Positions 1 to 12,226 of a DNA stretch of 64,000 nucleotides are shown one piece after another. The first letter of the stretch is position 1; the number at the start of each line of letters is the position of its first letter. The notes beneath the pieces were generated by a model. That model was not told where the DNA came from and did not search any database. It saw only the letters and a list, made by a program, of their open reading frames with translations. The DNA lies in NCBI GenBank assembly GCA_024516035.1, contig CM044961.1, positions 30,400,195 through 30,464,194 on the forward strand, given 5' to 3'. The translations under genes were made by a program, and so were the position numbers. Source of the DNA: Bactericera cockerelli (taxonomy: Eukaryota; Arthropoda; Insecta; Hemiptera; Triozidae).

Positions 1-1637
1 TTTTATAAAACCTAATTCTATTTTGTAGGTACTTGTTTATTTTCTATTTCGAACTCTTTGCTAGAAAAATAAGCAGAAAATATAGTTTTCCAACTAAAGT
101 TTCACTGTTCCAAGGGGATTAAAACCTTCTCTCATTCACTTGGTTAAAACAGTTAGCAACAAAATTTCAAAGTATAATTGAAAAGTTTTTTTTCTAGTCG
201 GTCTTAATGATGTGAACTAGACCTGTTGGGGTTTTTTACTTTCCTGCAGAGTTTTATTTTATTATTATTTCTTCTCCATGAAATGAAGATTTTTTTTCAT
301 GATTTTTTTTTATGAATTAAAAAAATATAGTATTAGGTACCTTCATTTTTCTGTTGGCATTAAATGCCATTTAAATAAGTAGATTTAGTTTTGTATAAAT
401 TTTCAAAACAAAGTTCTGTATAGGTACATTTTTTCTATGAAATATTTATTATTTAATACGAATACGAGTATGTGTCCAAAACATACCAAAATGATTTTTA
501 TGTTAAATTTGAGGACATTTATCAAGGCTTCCTTTTTACAGAAGGGGTCAATTATTTTTACCATGCTATTAGTAACTCCTGCAAGGAAGAATCTTTTTTC
601 TCTCGCCTCTTGCCTACCCCTGGTCAAAACTGTATTTATATCAGTACATTCAGGGCGTCATCATCATCAGCATCAACACCATCATTCTCATCATCATAAT
701 ATTTTCTGGGCACATAAACAGATTACATTAAGACCTTTAAAGTGTTTGTATATGGTAGGGGAAATCTAGATTTCCCTGCATTTTTTTCTCTCAACATTAT
801 TTTATCCTTTTTTCTGCTATTTTTATTCTTACAGGATTTTCATATTTATGCACATGTGGACCGGCAAACGGGAGACTTTTCTCCCAACCAGGAAATGAAT
901 TTTTATTCATTTTTTTTTCTGCTTCTCCAATAACTCTTTCTCAGTAGGTATATATTCATTGTCATTGTAATATTCACAGTAAAAAAAGCAGTAGGTAAGT
1001 CTCAGTAAATAATGAGAAATTTGAAGGAAATGATGTTTGCAAAAACATGATTTTTTTTCTGTCTAATCTTCTTATGAAGAGTCTGTAGGGACTTTTTAAA
1101 TAGGCTAACTTCCGCCAATCCCTTTAAAATTTTAAGAACGAAAACGTCATTTTTCTATACCTTTTGAAAGGGTCTTTAAAAGTAAATTTAGTAGTTTTAA
1201 GATCTTTAGGAAAATATAAAAATATCAAATGAAACTTACTATAAGATAAATGCAGTAAGTAAAAAGTGCTTGTATTAAAGAAAAAAAAAAAAAAAAAAAA
1301 AAAAAAAACGATATCAAGTCGTCAAATAAGGCTGTTTTAAAAATATACCCGAAGAGCTCTACATAAGTAGTAAACCCATTGTAATGGCTGGGGTATTATA
1401 AACAGGGATTATGCCATTAGTAAACATATTATGTATATTATAAAATTTCTCATACTTTCATATAAAATGGGAAAGAGGGAAGAATAAAAAAATGTGTACC
1501 TACATAAGTACAACAAGCGGTGTTATTGCCTGAAGCAGTCTCTTCTAAACAAGATCATTCAGCCAACAACATTGAGATTAGGTGACAAAGAAAGCTGCAG
1601 GCTTTGACCTCGCCCCTTGATTGACTACTTATTTCAT

Positions 1638-1669
1638 TTATCCTTTGAATATTCAAAGGATAAATGGAA
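1638..1669. repeat. 32-bp perfect palindrome at an insertion junction
   Basis: The sequence CATTTATCCTTTGAAT followed by its exact reverse complement forms a perfect palindrome. The first half is shared with the right copy (about 57,640-57,656); the second half exists only in the left copy. The palindrome therefore marks the edge of left-copy-specific DNA. Confidence 0.85.
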
Positions 1670-1674
1670 TATTG

Positions 1675-1915
1675 CAAATAAGCTCGAAACAGCTGTCCAG
1701 GTATGTTCTGATATTCATGTACATCTAGTACAACTTCTCACTTTTCTGTTTATACTGATTAAAATAGAGAGGTTAGTTGATGACATGGATATTCAGAACT
1801 ATTACCTGCTGATGAGAGCAAATAAGCTCGAAACAGCTGTCCAGGTATGTTCTGATATTCATGTACATCTAGTACAACTTCTCACTTTTCTGTTTATACT
1901 GATACTGATACTGAT
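1675..1915 (+). repeat. Two tandem ~86-bp units 145 bp apart, left copy only
   Basis: A block beginning GCAAATAAGCTCGAAACAGC occurs at 1,675 and again at about 1,820, nearly identical through TTTATACTGAT. The second unit is followed by a short (ACTGAT)n run. The DNA between them reads as an open frame containing DDMDIQNYYLLMR and ends in CTGTCCAG/GTATGT, which looks like an exon with a splice donor. I do not recognise the peptide. The right duplicate lacks the whole segment. Confidence 0.7.
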
Positions 1916-2082
1916 ACTGAAAGTATCTTGTTTACATGATTAGTATACCAGTAAATAATTATGTATTAATAAAGCCAGGATCACATTAATCAATCAATCA
2001 TTAAGTGCAACATTTAGTTTTGAAACGTTTCACATCATTTTGTCGCACTTTTTGAACAGGCAGTATTGTTGTTGTCGTAGTC

Positions 2083-2214
2083 GTGTTAATCACTTTCGTG
2101 ATATCACAACTACTCAAACCCACTTTACTAAATTTTTGTTTAACTTGGTACTTGAACCACCGAACTCCAATTACAAGTCCGACGTCGCGTCGTATTGATC
2201 AATCACTAAGGTCA
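2083..2214 (-). repeat. SINE family A copy (tRNA-headed)
   Basis: On the minus strand it shows a degenerate tRNA-like head with a box-B-like GGTTCAAGT core, followed by the family body TTTAGTAAA...GTTTGAGTAGTTGTGATATC and the tail GTGATTAACAC. The copy is diverged. It is absent from the equivalent place in the right duplicate. Confidence 0.8.
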
Positions 2215-2707
2215 ATTTGGACGGGCAGTGTTGCAAAGCACTTCAAAGTAATGTTTCAGTCAGTGGGAGATAATCTCATTTGATTGTAAAGGGAGAACAG
2301 AGCATAAAACAATGCAAAGCGCTTTGCAACAAGATAATTTGTAAGACTGAGGACGAAAGTAATGGACAATATCGAGACCTTACGTTATGACTTAGCATTA
2401 GTTTTCTCCATCTAAGACAATACCAAAAAAAAAAAAAAAAAAATGTTTGAACAAGGTATGTCTGGTATATATTTATTTTTAAACATTAGTAAAATTAATA
2501 AAACTTGTAACAATATTTTAAAAAGGTACTCCTGCTCCATCTTTGACCATAACTGCGTGGGTGGTATCTGGATCCACGAAGCCTCAATGATACCGCTCGA
2601 ATGATATACCCAAAATCTAGACTTAGCTCCGCAGAGGTATTATAAAAACGTCTATTCCCTTTAATCCCTGCGTAGTATTCCACTGGAATGCATAGTATTC
2701 CACTTAC

Positions 2708-2826
2708 CTGAAGAATCTTGCAGCGGTTAGTGAGGCACTTATCGTCGACACAGGGCTGGTACATGCCCAAAGTGACACAGTTCAGTAGAATCACCAGCAT
2801 GCTGATTCGCTCGAACCACGTGTTAT
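2708..2826 (-). CDS. Second copy of the Ca-alpha1T domain I S1 exon
   Basis: This 119-nt exon is base-for-base identical to 57,977-58,095, with the same acceptor (CTCTCAG) and donor (GTAAGT). It encodes 39 residues, [10 protein letters not shown] to RCKILQ, the S1 helix and S1-S2 loop of channel domain I. It lies 20 kb on the 3' side of the I-II linker exon, so it cannot be used in the correct protein order. It is either an allelic copy in a misplaced contig or a non-functional duplicate. The introns around it have diverged more than the exon. Confidence 0.85.
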
Positions 2827-3989
2827 CTGAGAGTTAAGGAACTAACGCACAAATGAAATGGGCCTAAAAAAATTGGACAATCTTGAAATCATTAGAGAAA
2901 CAATATTTTATTAAATACAGCTGGAGCTGCTAGTTTGGCGGTTGCCATTCAGCATAGCATTACCATCAAATGTAATACATTACTATGTAATACATAGCAT
3001 TACATTATTTATAATTCAGAATCCTTTAAATTATCATCATACAAAAATTCAATGTCATAGATTCATTAATTCACATTGAAGAAGTTATTAAATGTACATA
3101 AATATTAGAATACTTATATTAATTGTTGGGATTTTACGTTTTAATTCAGAGGATTTCATTTTATTTCATAAAAATACAAGAACTCTCTTGGAAAAATATT
3201 TGTTAAAACCTATGTACTTCAATAAATTCGCAAGCAAGGAAAAAATTAAAAACGTTCTGCTGAAATTTTAAAATGTTCAGCATTTCAAATTCAATCATGC
3301 TAGATACTATTCAATTTAAAATGAACAAAAAAAAAATATCTAGAAAATTACTAACTGACGAGTATTTAAAGTAAATCAGTATTTTTTCAATCGTACTAAA
3401 TTAGTTTAATAGTGTTTATTTCAGTTATCAAAAGTTTGTTTATTCAGCCTTGCTCTAGAACAAGTTTTATTTCAGTATTATTTCCACAACGTTTTATGAA
3501 TTTTATTTGAAAGAAAAGTTTTAAATTTTCACAAAAAATTTCCTTAGGATTTTCTTCCGATTTATTGAAAGTGCCCATGTACTTGACACATTTTGTTCCC
3601 TCTCATGTTTACCTTAGTAAAGCTTACCATTGCCAATAGAAATGTCAATATTAGTATGATATGACAATGACCAAAATATTTGAATAAGAAGGAATTAGCA
3701 AAAGTAAATTACTATAGAGAAAAAAAAAACATCATCTGATTGAAGAATGACCAAATATTGTTTGGATCAAAAATTGTACTGCATACGTGTAAAGGATCCG
3801 ATTCAAACTCGTTTTAAGAACTCTATCTCGATCTTGAAATAATATTTTAGTTGTTTAAATGGAAAGTTGCATCAAAAGATACTATCAATTTATAAATATT
3901 AGAAACTGTAGCTGACATCTATTCAAGCTTACATCTCCCCATGACTACTTATTGAAAGAATGACAAAAAGTGGTAGCGGATAAATAAGT

Positions 3990-4890
3990 GTGTGAGACAG
4001 AGAGAGAGAGAGGGAGAGAAAGAGAGTAGGAGAGACAAATAAAACAAAGATATAGAAGTATACTGAAATATAAAAAAATAGTGAAAGACCTCTCTCTTTC
4101 ACTGTTTTTTGTCAGAGATAGAGAGAGAGAAAGAGAGAGAGAGAGGAGAGAGAATTAAATAAAATAAGAAAGAGAGAAACAACTAGAAACCTTGAAAAGA
4201 AGAGATTAAATGTAGCAAAATAATAAGAATCCAAAAAGAGAGAGTGAGATAAAAGAGAGTAGAAGGAAATAGAGGAGAAAACAAACAAACAAAAAAAAAG
4301 AAAGAGAGAGAGAGAGAGAAAGAGAAAAAGAAAATTGAATAAAATAATAATGAGCATGAATAAATTGAATAATAGAAAAGGAGAGCAAGAGACAGATTCA
4401 GAGAAAGAAAGTGTGCGTGAGAGAGAAAAAGAACCATCAAATTTCTCATACCTTTAACATTTCATTTTTCCTTTTCTCCGCTCTCTCTCAAACAAAACAA
4501 AATAATCTTCGGAAATCTTCTTATGTTTTTAGAAGTTTGTAAAAATATTATGATGTAGAGTAGGGATGGGCAAAAAGTAGGATGAGAAAAAATGAAGATG
4601 GGATGGAGGATGAAACGGAAAAGTTTGAGAATAAGAAGTGAAAGATGAGAAAAACGAATGAGGAGTGAGATGGGAATGGTGTAGGATGGGAAAAGTAGGA
4701 GATGCGATATGAAGAGAGAAGGGGAAAATAAGGAAATGGAAAAGATGAAGTGAGAGATAGGAAATATTATGACTAAGATGGGAAAAAGAAGATAGGGATG
4801 GGAAATAAAAAGGAATGATGGGTGAAAAAGAAGGAAATGGAAAAATTGATGGATATGGTTTGGGAGAGAGTGTTTAAGAAAGAACAGTTG

Positions 4891-4920
<30 letters not shown>
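3990..4920. repeat. Purine-rich tract: GA microsatellites and GATGGGAAA-like repeats
   Basis: (GA)n blocks lie at about 3,995-4,025, 4,115-4,150 and 4,300-4,325, followed by degenerate AGGATGGGAAAAG-type repeats and a long A run ending near 4,920. The right duplicate (about 60,665-61,490) has the same tract with different block lengths. Open frames here are low-complexity only. Confidence 0.85.
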
Positions 4921-4925
<5 letters not shown>

Positions 4926-5870
4926 AATAAGACCAAGTTTGCAGGATGACCCATTTGCACTACCAACCTTTGAAATGCACATTTGAAATACGTCCATAAA
5001 TTTTACATGCCTACATAAAATTCATGAAATTTTATGTAAGCATGTATTATTCATTTAGATTGAGAAATATAATGAATTTAGATAGGAATAATGAAAAAGA
5101 ATGGCAGAAGACAGTATAGAATAGAAACTCCAAAATAACTCAAATGAAACATTTGATGCTGATCCAAACAATTTTAGGATTGTAACAATTTAAGAAGTAT
5201 TTTAGAATAGTTGAGGTTCTTAAACCCTCTATTGCTCAAAACCCGCCTTCACAAAATCATCCATACTCTGGACAAAAACCTTGGAGGAATTTATTAATTT
5301 TTATTCATTTAGTTGACAAATGATTGTAATTTTCATTACACGTGACAGATTTTCAAGCATTAAAGTTCTCCGTTCGAAAAAAAACTTAATGCTCATCAAA
5401 AATCATAAAAAATGACCAGCAATCATGTTATTGCTAACTTCAAGGCTTCTCTCTAATGCATTCAGGCATATCATGTCTACTCTTATGTCATACGACCATG
5501 GCCACTCAAGATGCTCTGAATCTTTCCAGCTAGACCGGCAATAAAGCCCTCTTTCTGATTTATTAGGTAACTTGGAAGAAATAATAAAAATAACAATATT
5601 CTTATGGAATATATCATAATAAAATTAGGTACCAAAGAAGAAAAACCAAGTTATAGAGAAAGGCAAAAAGTAACAAACTTGTCCAAAGACTTATGTTTTA
5701 CATACTTCGTCATTGGACTTGTCCTAGAAAAGAACTTATAGGATCTCTTTTGTTTTCTGATAATATTTTTTTATTCCATTCCCTGTAACAAGGTACCTTG
5801 GATAAAAAGCATTGCAATCGTTTAGTTTTTTTTTTTTTTAATTGAGCTGATATTTTTTTCTGACAAGGTA

Positions 5871-6153
5871 GTCAACGTGGCCGAGTGAGTTAGCGCGCTA
5901 GGCATTTTACGTATGGTAGACTGGATTCGTTTCCCAGCGGGGCAGGATTTATTCTGATCTTTACTTGGATGTTCGGGGTTCATTCATACCTCGTGAGGAA
6001 AAGTTATTGCTGATATATCCTGCCAAAGGATATATCACTGTAGATGTAAAGCGACCAGTGGCGGAATTATAGGCAAAAAGAAAAAATTGAGACATTGAAG
6101 ATACGGAAATGTTCTATGATTCTGCGCTATCCACTAAAATTGTGATATAGTAA
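5871..6153 (+). repeat. SINE family B copy (tRNA-headed)
   Basis: The head contains GGCCGAGTGAGTTAGCGCGC (box A region) and a degenerate GGATTCGTTTCCCAGCGGGG (box B and acceptor). The body runs through TGTTCGGGGTTCATTCATAC and AGCGACCAGTGGCGGAATTA to a terminal segment near CTGCGCTATCCACTAAAATT. The matching copy in the right duplicate is at 62,479-62,735, so insertion predates the duplication or haplotype split. Confidence 0.88.
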
Positions 6154-6599
6154 AAGAAACACATTTATTTTGATTTATTTTTCTGGCAAGGACTAAATGT
6201 TATGAACGTTTAGATATATTTGGCTATCTATGTTAATTTATAAAATCAACCATCGATGTTACTTCGTGATATCAAATTAAATATTATCTCCCCCAACAGC
6301 AGCCTAGGATTTTTTGACGTGAAAAGCAAATATTGACGTCATAAATGAAGGCCTTATATTTCATAGCAATATATTAGGAGGGGAAAGGATGAAAGTACTA
6401 AATTATTAATCCAATCGTCCTGCTCCTACCCAGAGCAATATTTCTTTTTTTGAATTTTACTTCAAATTCAATGAATTTTTAATTCAATCTTTCTGTTTGA
6501 TTCAGTGACTCCGATCAATAAACACTCGAATAACACGCTTGAAAGCTAAGGATTCTGTTTCAGTTACAAAGAGAAGTTCAACACAAGTTACGATTTTTT

Positions 6600-8030
6600 T
6601 AATTTTCCAGTATCTTTTAGTGTTTTTTTCTCAACTTCAATCAAAACTTTTTAATTTTAATTTTTATTAATATCTCTATTATTTTTCTTTCTATTTCAAT
6701 CTATTTTACTTTTCCTTAATATCTCTGTTCTTAGTTCTCTAATTTTCTCTTCTACTCTTTACTTTGCTTATCTTTTTCTTCTATGTATTGTTTTCTTTTT
6801 AATTATGTATCATTTCCAAACCTTTATCTATTTTCATTTTCATCTCTTTTATGAATTCGTGTCTTCCTCTCTCAATGTCTACTTCCTTATCAATTTTCAA
6901 TCTTATATTGTCATTTTTCAATCCCTCTGCTTTTATCAATCACCCTTTCCTTCTCTTCTCCTAATACCTGACGGTATGGATTATAGCATAACAAAAGTTC
7001 TCGTCGGTAGTAAAGTTCAGTACAAGCTATAAAATGTATTGTTATTATTTTCAGCCAGGATTCACAGAATTTCAGCGCGGATTGTATGGATGCTCATTCA
7101 TCCATTAAGTTCGAACACGTGGTATTGTGTTATTAAAAGAGGCATCGATAATTCCCACTCTGTACTTCGAAAAGGGAGGTCGGTTTTATTCCTCCTCTTC
7201 TCTCTTCTCCACTTCCTAAACCCTTTTTTACCTTCTCCATCACTTCTTCTAGACAAATTTGCCCTCTGTGTCTCACTTTGCCCCCTTTTCTATATCCATT
7301 TCTCTTTTCAAACCTCTCTCATTCTTCATATTTTTTGCTTTCTCTACCAGGTAATTATCTACTCTCTTGCTCGTTCTCTCTCTCCCTTTTCTACTATCCT
7401 CAATCTCGAACTATATTATCTATTATTTATCTATCCTTTATATCTCTCATTTTCTATTTTTCATCTCTTTCCCTTCATTTTTATGAACTCCCTCTCTGAT
7501 CATTCCTTCTGTGGGTCTCTCTCTTCTTGTTCTGTATCTTTCTCTCTCTTTCCCTGCATTTTTCTCTCCTTCTTTTTTCATCTCTACCTGAAAATTTCTA
7601 TCCCTGTAAATTTCATTCCCGCTCCCATCCTCTCTGTCTATCTACATTTCTCTTTTTCTATCTCTCTCTCTCTATCTTTCCCTCTCTCTCTCTCTGTTGT
7701 TTTCTCTCTCACTTCAATTTCTCTCTTCCTCTAACCAGATGGGTTACGCTGGCTTGTTATTGTTTACTCATTCCACATTGATGATTCTGAGTAATTACAA
7801 TATCTCCATCCCACACTCTTGATCATCTCTCTCTCTCTTCCCTCTTTCTATCGCTCATTCTTTCCACCTCCTCTCTTCCTCCTTGCACTCATCTCTTACC
7901 TCTCTCTAATTGACTCTGTTTTTATACTTCTCATTATCAATATATCATTAGCCTATTTCCTCATTTTGCACTCTTTCTCCTCCGCAATTTCTGTCTCTTT
8001 CTCTCTCACTTCACACCCGGATCCATTCTG
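6600..8030. repeat. Pyrimidine-rich low-complexity stretch
   Basis: Long CT-rich DNA with (TC)n and (CT)n runs, especially 7,360-7,720 and 7,825-8,010. Open frames of up to 231 codons come purely from lack of stops in Leu/Ser/Phe-rich low-complexity sequence and show no domain. The duplicated segment ends for this window inside this tract. Confidence 0.85.
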
Positions 8031-8339
8031 TCTAGGAGTGGGGAAAACTTCGCCAAACAGAACATTAATTACTTGTCTGGTAGAAAATAAAAACGCTGCC
8101 AGCTTCATTGGGTTTCTCGGTCGATCCCCGGTAGCTGGTTATGTATTTGTATATGATACATACTGCAGTTTCTCGGAGGCATTCTCCGCTAAACGACCGT
8201 TTTGCTTGATTGTTACTGGTGTATATTATGTTAACAGAAATTATGTATATACTATGTGTTACAAAGTAAAGAAGGTTATCACGGAAAGCGAGAGGGAGTG
8301 TGAAGATTAGAAGGGTGACACTACTCCGCTCACCAAGCA

Positions 8340-9795
8340 CAAAATGTTTTCAGCCTTGTACCTTATGAGATAATTTTTGGGCCTTTTTCAAATTTGATTA
8401 TTTCTCAGCCAGAAAGGCTCCAGGAACAGCATCCCGGAGTTTTGAAATTGAATGGTCATCCATCCAACTCCTTCCTTCGCTGAACGTTGCTTAACTTCAG
8501 TGTTTGAACAGATAACGATAACGAGCGAAAATTTTTGTGCTATTCAATGCAGCAGAACACTAAAAAAACGAAATAATGAGCAGGCCTATACATAATATTT
8601 CTTCTCCTCCATTTTTTGTATGCAGAATAATTTTTCCATTGTGAAGTCAAGTGCATCAATTAATCATCCCTAACAAGAGAACCAGAAACGGAGCTGCGGA
8701 ATTTTTTTAGGGTTCCATTTTAATTTTCGGGGTTACTTTTATTAGTTTCTGTTAAAAGTCTTTGAGAATAAGGTTTAAGAAATGTTAATTTTCAGACTGA
8801 ATTTTGGTATTTTTTAACTTTAATGATGAAAATCAGACATGAAGTGGTTGGCAAGGCATTTCTACATATAAAGCCAAGAGACGAAGTTATTGAAAGAGTT
8901 TAAAGAAAAAAATAAGTATGTCTTTCAAAAATATTAAAAAAACAAACATTGAATTTTGAAGATATTTTTAGCACATCCAAAAAACCAAAGAATGTAAGAT
9001 CAACTTGAGTGTATACTTCTAGTATATCAGGTTTTTTGTCCGTGGCTATTGTCCTTTTAATAATAATGTTAATAAAGAAAAAGTAATAAAATAAATACAT
9101 CACGTATTTTCAAAGACTCCCAGGTCACTACTCTCATATTATCTTGAATCAGCCAATCAGTTAGTAATGGACTATTGCGTTTATAAATTTAGATAAATTC
9201 ATTTAGAAAAACCAACATTTTCTAAAAAGGTGTAGATCAAGATTTTGTTATAAAAAACACGGCTAAATTTAAGAACAATATCAATAATCAGCTTACTTTA
9301 TAATAGTTCTACACCACTACCTAAATCTTTGATGAGGAAGTTATGATTTGCAGCGCTGAAGCCCTGCAGTCTAATCCAGGACCTAATTACTCATCCCTAA
9401 GTTCCACCATTCCATAATCTATTGCTCATTACTCAGAAAACTTCTTCAGCCATCTTTGAAATACGTTCTTCGATAATATTTATCTTTGAAAGTATTTCAT
9501 TATTATGTTATTTGAAAGAAGTGAATAATTTTGATACATCAAATACATACGTCCCAAAAACCTTCTGAGATGCATAATGATAAAATGAAAAAATCTTTTC
9601 GCAATAAACTCGTGTATTTACAATGTCATTAAATTCAATTATTTTGTTTTTTTACATAATACAAGAGAAACCTCTATTTAAGAGAATAGTTTCGAAGTCC
9701 TATTTTCCTATTCATAAGGGAAAATAACCTTTTTCTAAGAGAAAACATTTCTTGTCCCTTGAGTTCTCTCATATCCAAGTTCGACTGAACTAGTA
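8340..9795. other. AT-rich DNA, no recognised feature
   Basis: No coding frame, repeat family or inverted repeat stands out. It is the 3' flank of the minus-strand 262-aa gene and may include its 3' UTR and polyadenylation site, which I could not place. Confidence 0.5.
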
Positions 9796-10090
9796 TTATC
9801 TACAAAGGCCACCGGTGATCTGCGGTTTATCAGTGTAAATGCTGTAGAAATTTTTCTCAATGTCGCTGTACGACTCTTGCAAGATCGATCGAAACAGCTC
9901 TCCATAGGACAGGAAATGCGTGTTGACTCTCTCATCGAGATCTAGAAAGCGGTTCATGCAGGCAATGTTGACCATCTTGAAGTCGGCGGTCACATTAGCC
10001 ATGACGGTTCTCATGTGCTTCTTGACGAGATGAGGGACGATGTAAATGAGCTTGTGGTAGAGGCTCTCAGTGAAGTCCTGATAGCGCTGT
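9796..10090 (-). CDS. Exon 2 of the 262-aa secreted-protein gene
   Basis: 295 nt. It completes R165 and encodes QRYQDFTESLYHKLIYIVPH onward to the C-terminus ITGGLCR and a TAA stop. It contains sequon N197 and cysteines 209 and 261. The intron before it is 1,642 nt. Confidence 0.75.
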
Positions 10091-12226
10091 CTGAAAGTTA
10101 AAATTGGATGATTTTAGATCAGAATTATGAAACAGGATTAGAATAATCTAATCTAAAATAGGATTAATCTAATCCTGTTTTGCCCAGAATAAGCCCTCTA
10201 GTAGAAATTTTAACAAATCACAGCACATTTATATAAACTATTAAGTAGTGATAGTGGCTTGGATTAACAAATCTTAGATATTCAATGCTATTTCATAATT
10301 CATCTCTTAGTATTTGATACCATTGTTTGTACAAAAATGAATACAATACTTTCGATTTATAATACTAGGAATTATCGGAAGTAAAAGAAGTTACCATTGA
10401 TGGAAGCTAAATATGTAAAAATAAAGCTGAAAGCAAAGGTCCTTTGGTGAGTTTATCAATATGCAAGAGCAACTTCACAAAATATTCAATGAACTACATG
10501 CAAAATTGTGAATAGAAAAACAGAAAATTGTTCCTCTAACATCTTTTGTGACCTTTTGGGGTCCTGAGGGTTTCTTCTTTCTTCTATAACTTCGTTTGAG
10601 AGAACGATGAAGAACATATTTCAGAAAGTTTAGTCTTGTATGAAATTACGGAATCCCAAAGACTTCGTTCTGAAATCATTTGGGAGTACTTCCATATTTT
10701 TAGTTCGATCTTTCACTATTTTTCTTCAAGCATTGTCTGCAAGTCTCATACTTTTCTTTTCCTCTCTCAATTTTTTTTTTTATCTTTACTTTTTGGAAAG
10801 ACAGTACTATATGGGTCACAATATGTTAACGTCCGTAAATAGAAGGGGAATATAAACATTTGGCAATGGTCTGTCTGTGCCCATCCAACCCAAACTCGTT
10901 GATATTTTTATAGTATGTAATTGATTTTAATGTTTAAATAGACATGTGCCCATAATTAAAAGTAGTCAAATACATACTCCTATTCTATTATTCATTAGCT
11001 AATGCTAATATTTACACTTCTTTTTTCACAAAGCCTCTGCTATACTATTATTGACTATCCATTAAAAAATACTGTACTTTACTGGCTCATTTCTTTTTCT
11101 TTATAGTTTTCAACTTGTTTTTTCATGTAGATGCATATTTTATCATTTCTTCTTCTTTTAACTAAAGATTTATATATTTGCGAGCTTATGTATATTGTAT
11201 AGTTCTATTATAGTTTCCTTATACCTTTGAATGGCCTTCAATATTCATTTTACGACTTTTAAACACAATTATTATGGTTGAACGTCATTCAAAATTTAGT
11301 CTCATCCATAATATTATAGTAGGTTTTACACCATACAAAATCGTTTGACTTACTAGATGTAAACATATTACAGATTCTTACTTGAAAATAAATAATAAAA
11401 ATAAAAATTGACATATCATCGATGGTACGATGGTAGACAACCAGTGGAGGAATGACTCAGCACTTCTACCACTGTCTTTACAAGGAGGCTAATCATTGAC
11501 AAGGGCCCCCAGAACTAAGCCAATAGTGGTCTACTCCCTGTTTATAGTCCCCCAGCCAGACATAAGCTTTAGAAAATAAAAATAACAGCATTTTCAGATG
11601 GAAAGTCTGATAAACACTTACAGGTGCAAGGACAGTAAATTAGATGCACAGATTCATGAGAAGCTAGGGAAAAAATATCACCTAGCTAAAGATAGGATTA
11701 TTGCCCGGGGCAATCTCTTTCACTCAACTCACCTGTAGTATCGATACACCATCTCGGTGTGGTTGTAGTGCACCAGATAGTTATGATCCGCGTATCTTTG
11801 AATCGACTCATTGAGCGCTTTGTGTGAGAGCCGATCGCACTCCTTCACCATATAGTCCACCACTTGTTGCAGATTGTACGTTTCTTCTCCCTCCCTGGCG
11901 GTCAGATGTTGCTCAAACTTATGAGTCAGTTGTGAGTCCGGCTCTGAGTATGTGTAGCGTTTGTGTCTTCTTAGAATTCCACTGGGGACGTTGTTGTAAC
12001 TCTCCACAATTTCGTTAGGTTCTTCATTGTGTATACTAAGAAATTCGCCAGGCGCGTTGTTGTCTTTCATGAAATGGTCTTTGCTGTTTATCATACAATG
12101 GTCGTTGTAATGAACATTGAATAGACTAGGTTTGACAATGCTTTCAGGTAGTTCCAGTCTGAAATCTAACGAGCTGCCCACTTGCACAAGACCTGTGAAA
12201 GCTATCCATGATGTCACCAACCCCAT
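9796..12226 (-). CDS. Predicted secreted 262-aa protein, two exons, family unknown
   Basis: The coding exons are 12,226-11,733 and 10,090-9,796, joined at a phase-2 GT-AG intron (donor CTACAG/GTGAGT, acceptor TTAACTTTCAG) that completes an Arg codon (R165). The start has a good context (GAAACATGG). Residues 1 to about 19 (MGLVTSWIAFTGLVQVGSS) look like a signal peptide. An acidic, Asn-rich segment runs to about residue 85, followed by a furin-type site R86-R87-H88-K89-R90, suggesting a cleaved propeptide. Residues 91-262 look helical, with repeated Tyr/His (HNYLVHYNHTEMVYRYY). N-glycosylation sequons are at N139, N155 and N197; cysteines are at 44, 130, 209 and 261. I see no transmembrane segment after the signal. 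The codons carry more G and C than the flanks, as in the channel exons, which supports a real gene. Function is unknown; a secreted or lumenal protein is all the sequence supports. Confidence 0.75.
10128..10180. repeat. Intronic hairpin close to the exon 2 acceptor
   Basis: AAACAGGATTAGAATAATC and the reverse complement of GATTAATCTAATCCTGTTT form 19-bp arms with one mismatch. It lies about 40 nt upstream of the acceptor in the transcript direction. A related motif (TTAATCTAATTCTGTTTCAT) lies at about 35,006-35,025. Confidence 0.7.
11733..12226 (-). CDS. Exon 1 of the 262-aa secreted-protein gene
   Basis: 494 nt encoding residues 1-164 plus two bases of codon 165. It holds the start codon, signal-like N-terminus, the RRHKR processing site, two of the three sequons and two of the four cysteines. 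It ends in CTACAG before GTGAGT. Confidence 0.75.

Larger units (their letters stand above)
1..7390. repeat. Left copy of a large direct duplication
   Basis: This stretch matches about 55,293 to 64,000 in the same orientation. Long runs are base-identical, for example the first 240 bases, the exon at 2,708-2,826 and the block around 6,960-7,360. Both ends are cut by the window or by decay, so the true length is unknown. The offset grows from about 55.3 kb to 56.6 kb because the right copy carries more insertions, including a mariner and a 0.64-kb hairpin-headed element. The left copy has its own insertion at about 1,658-1,930 and a SINE at 2,083-2,214. Either a real segmental duplication or two haplotypes placed in one scaffold would explain it; the 100-N gap makes the second likely. 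Confidence 0.93.

Noticed and set aside
7039..7734. 231-codon plus-strand open frame
   Set aside because: It is Ser/Leu/Phe low-complexity from CT-rich DNA, without domains or splice context.
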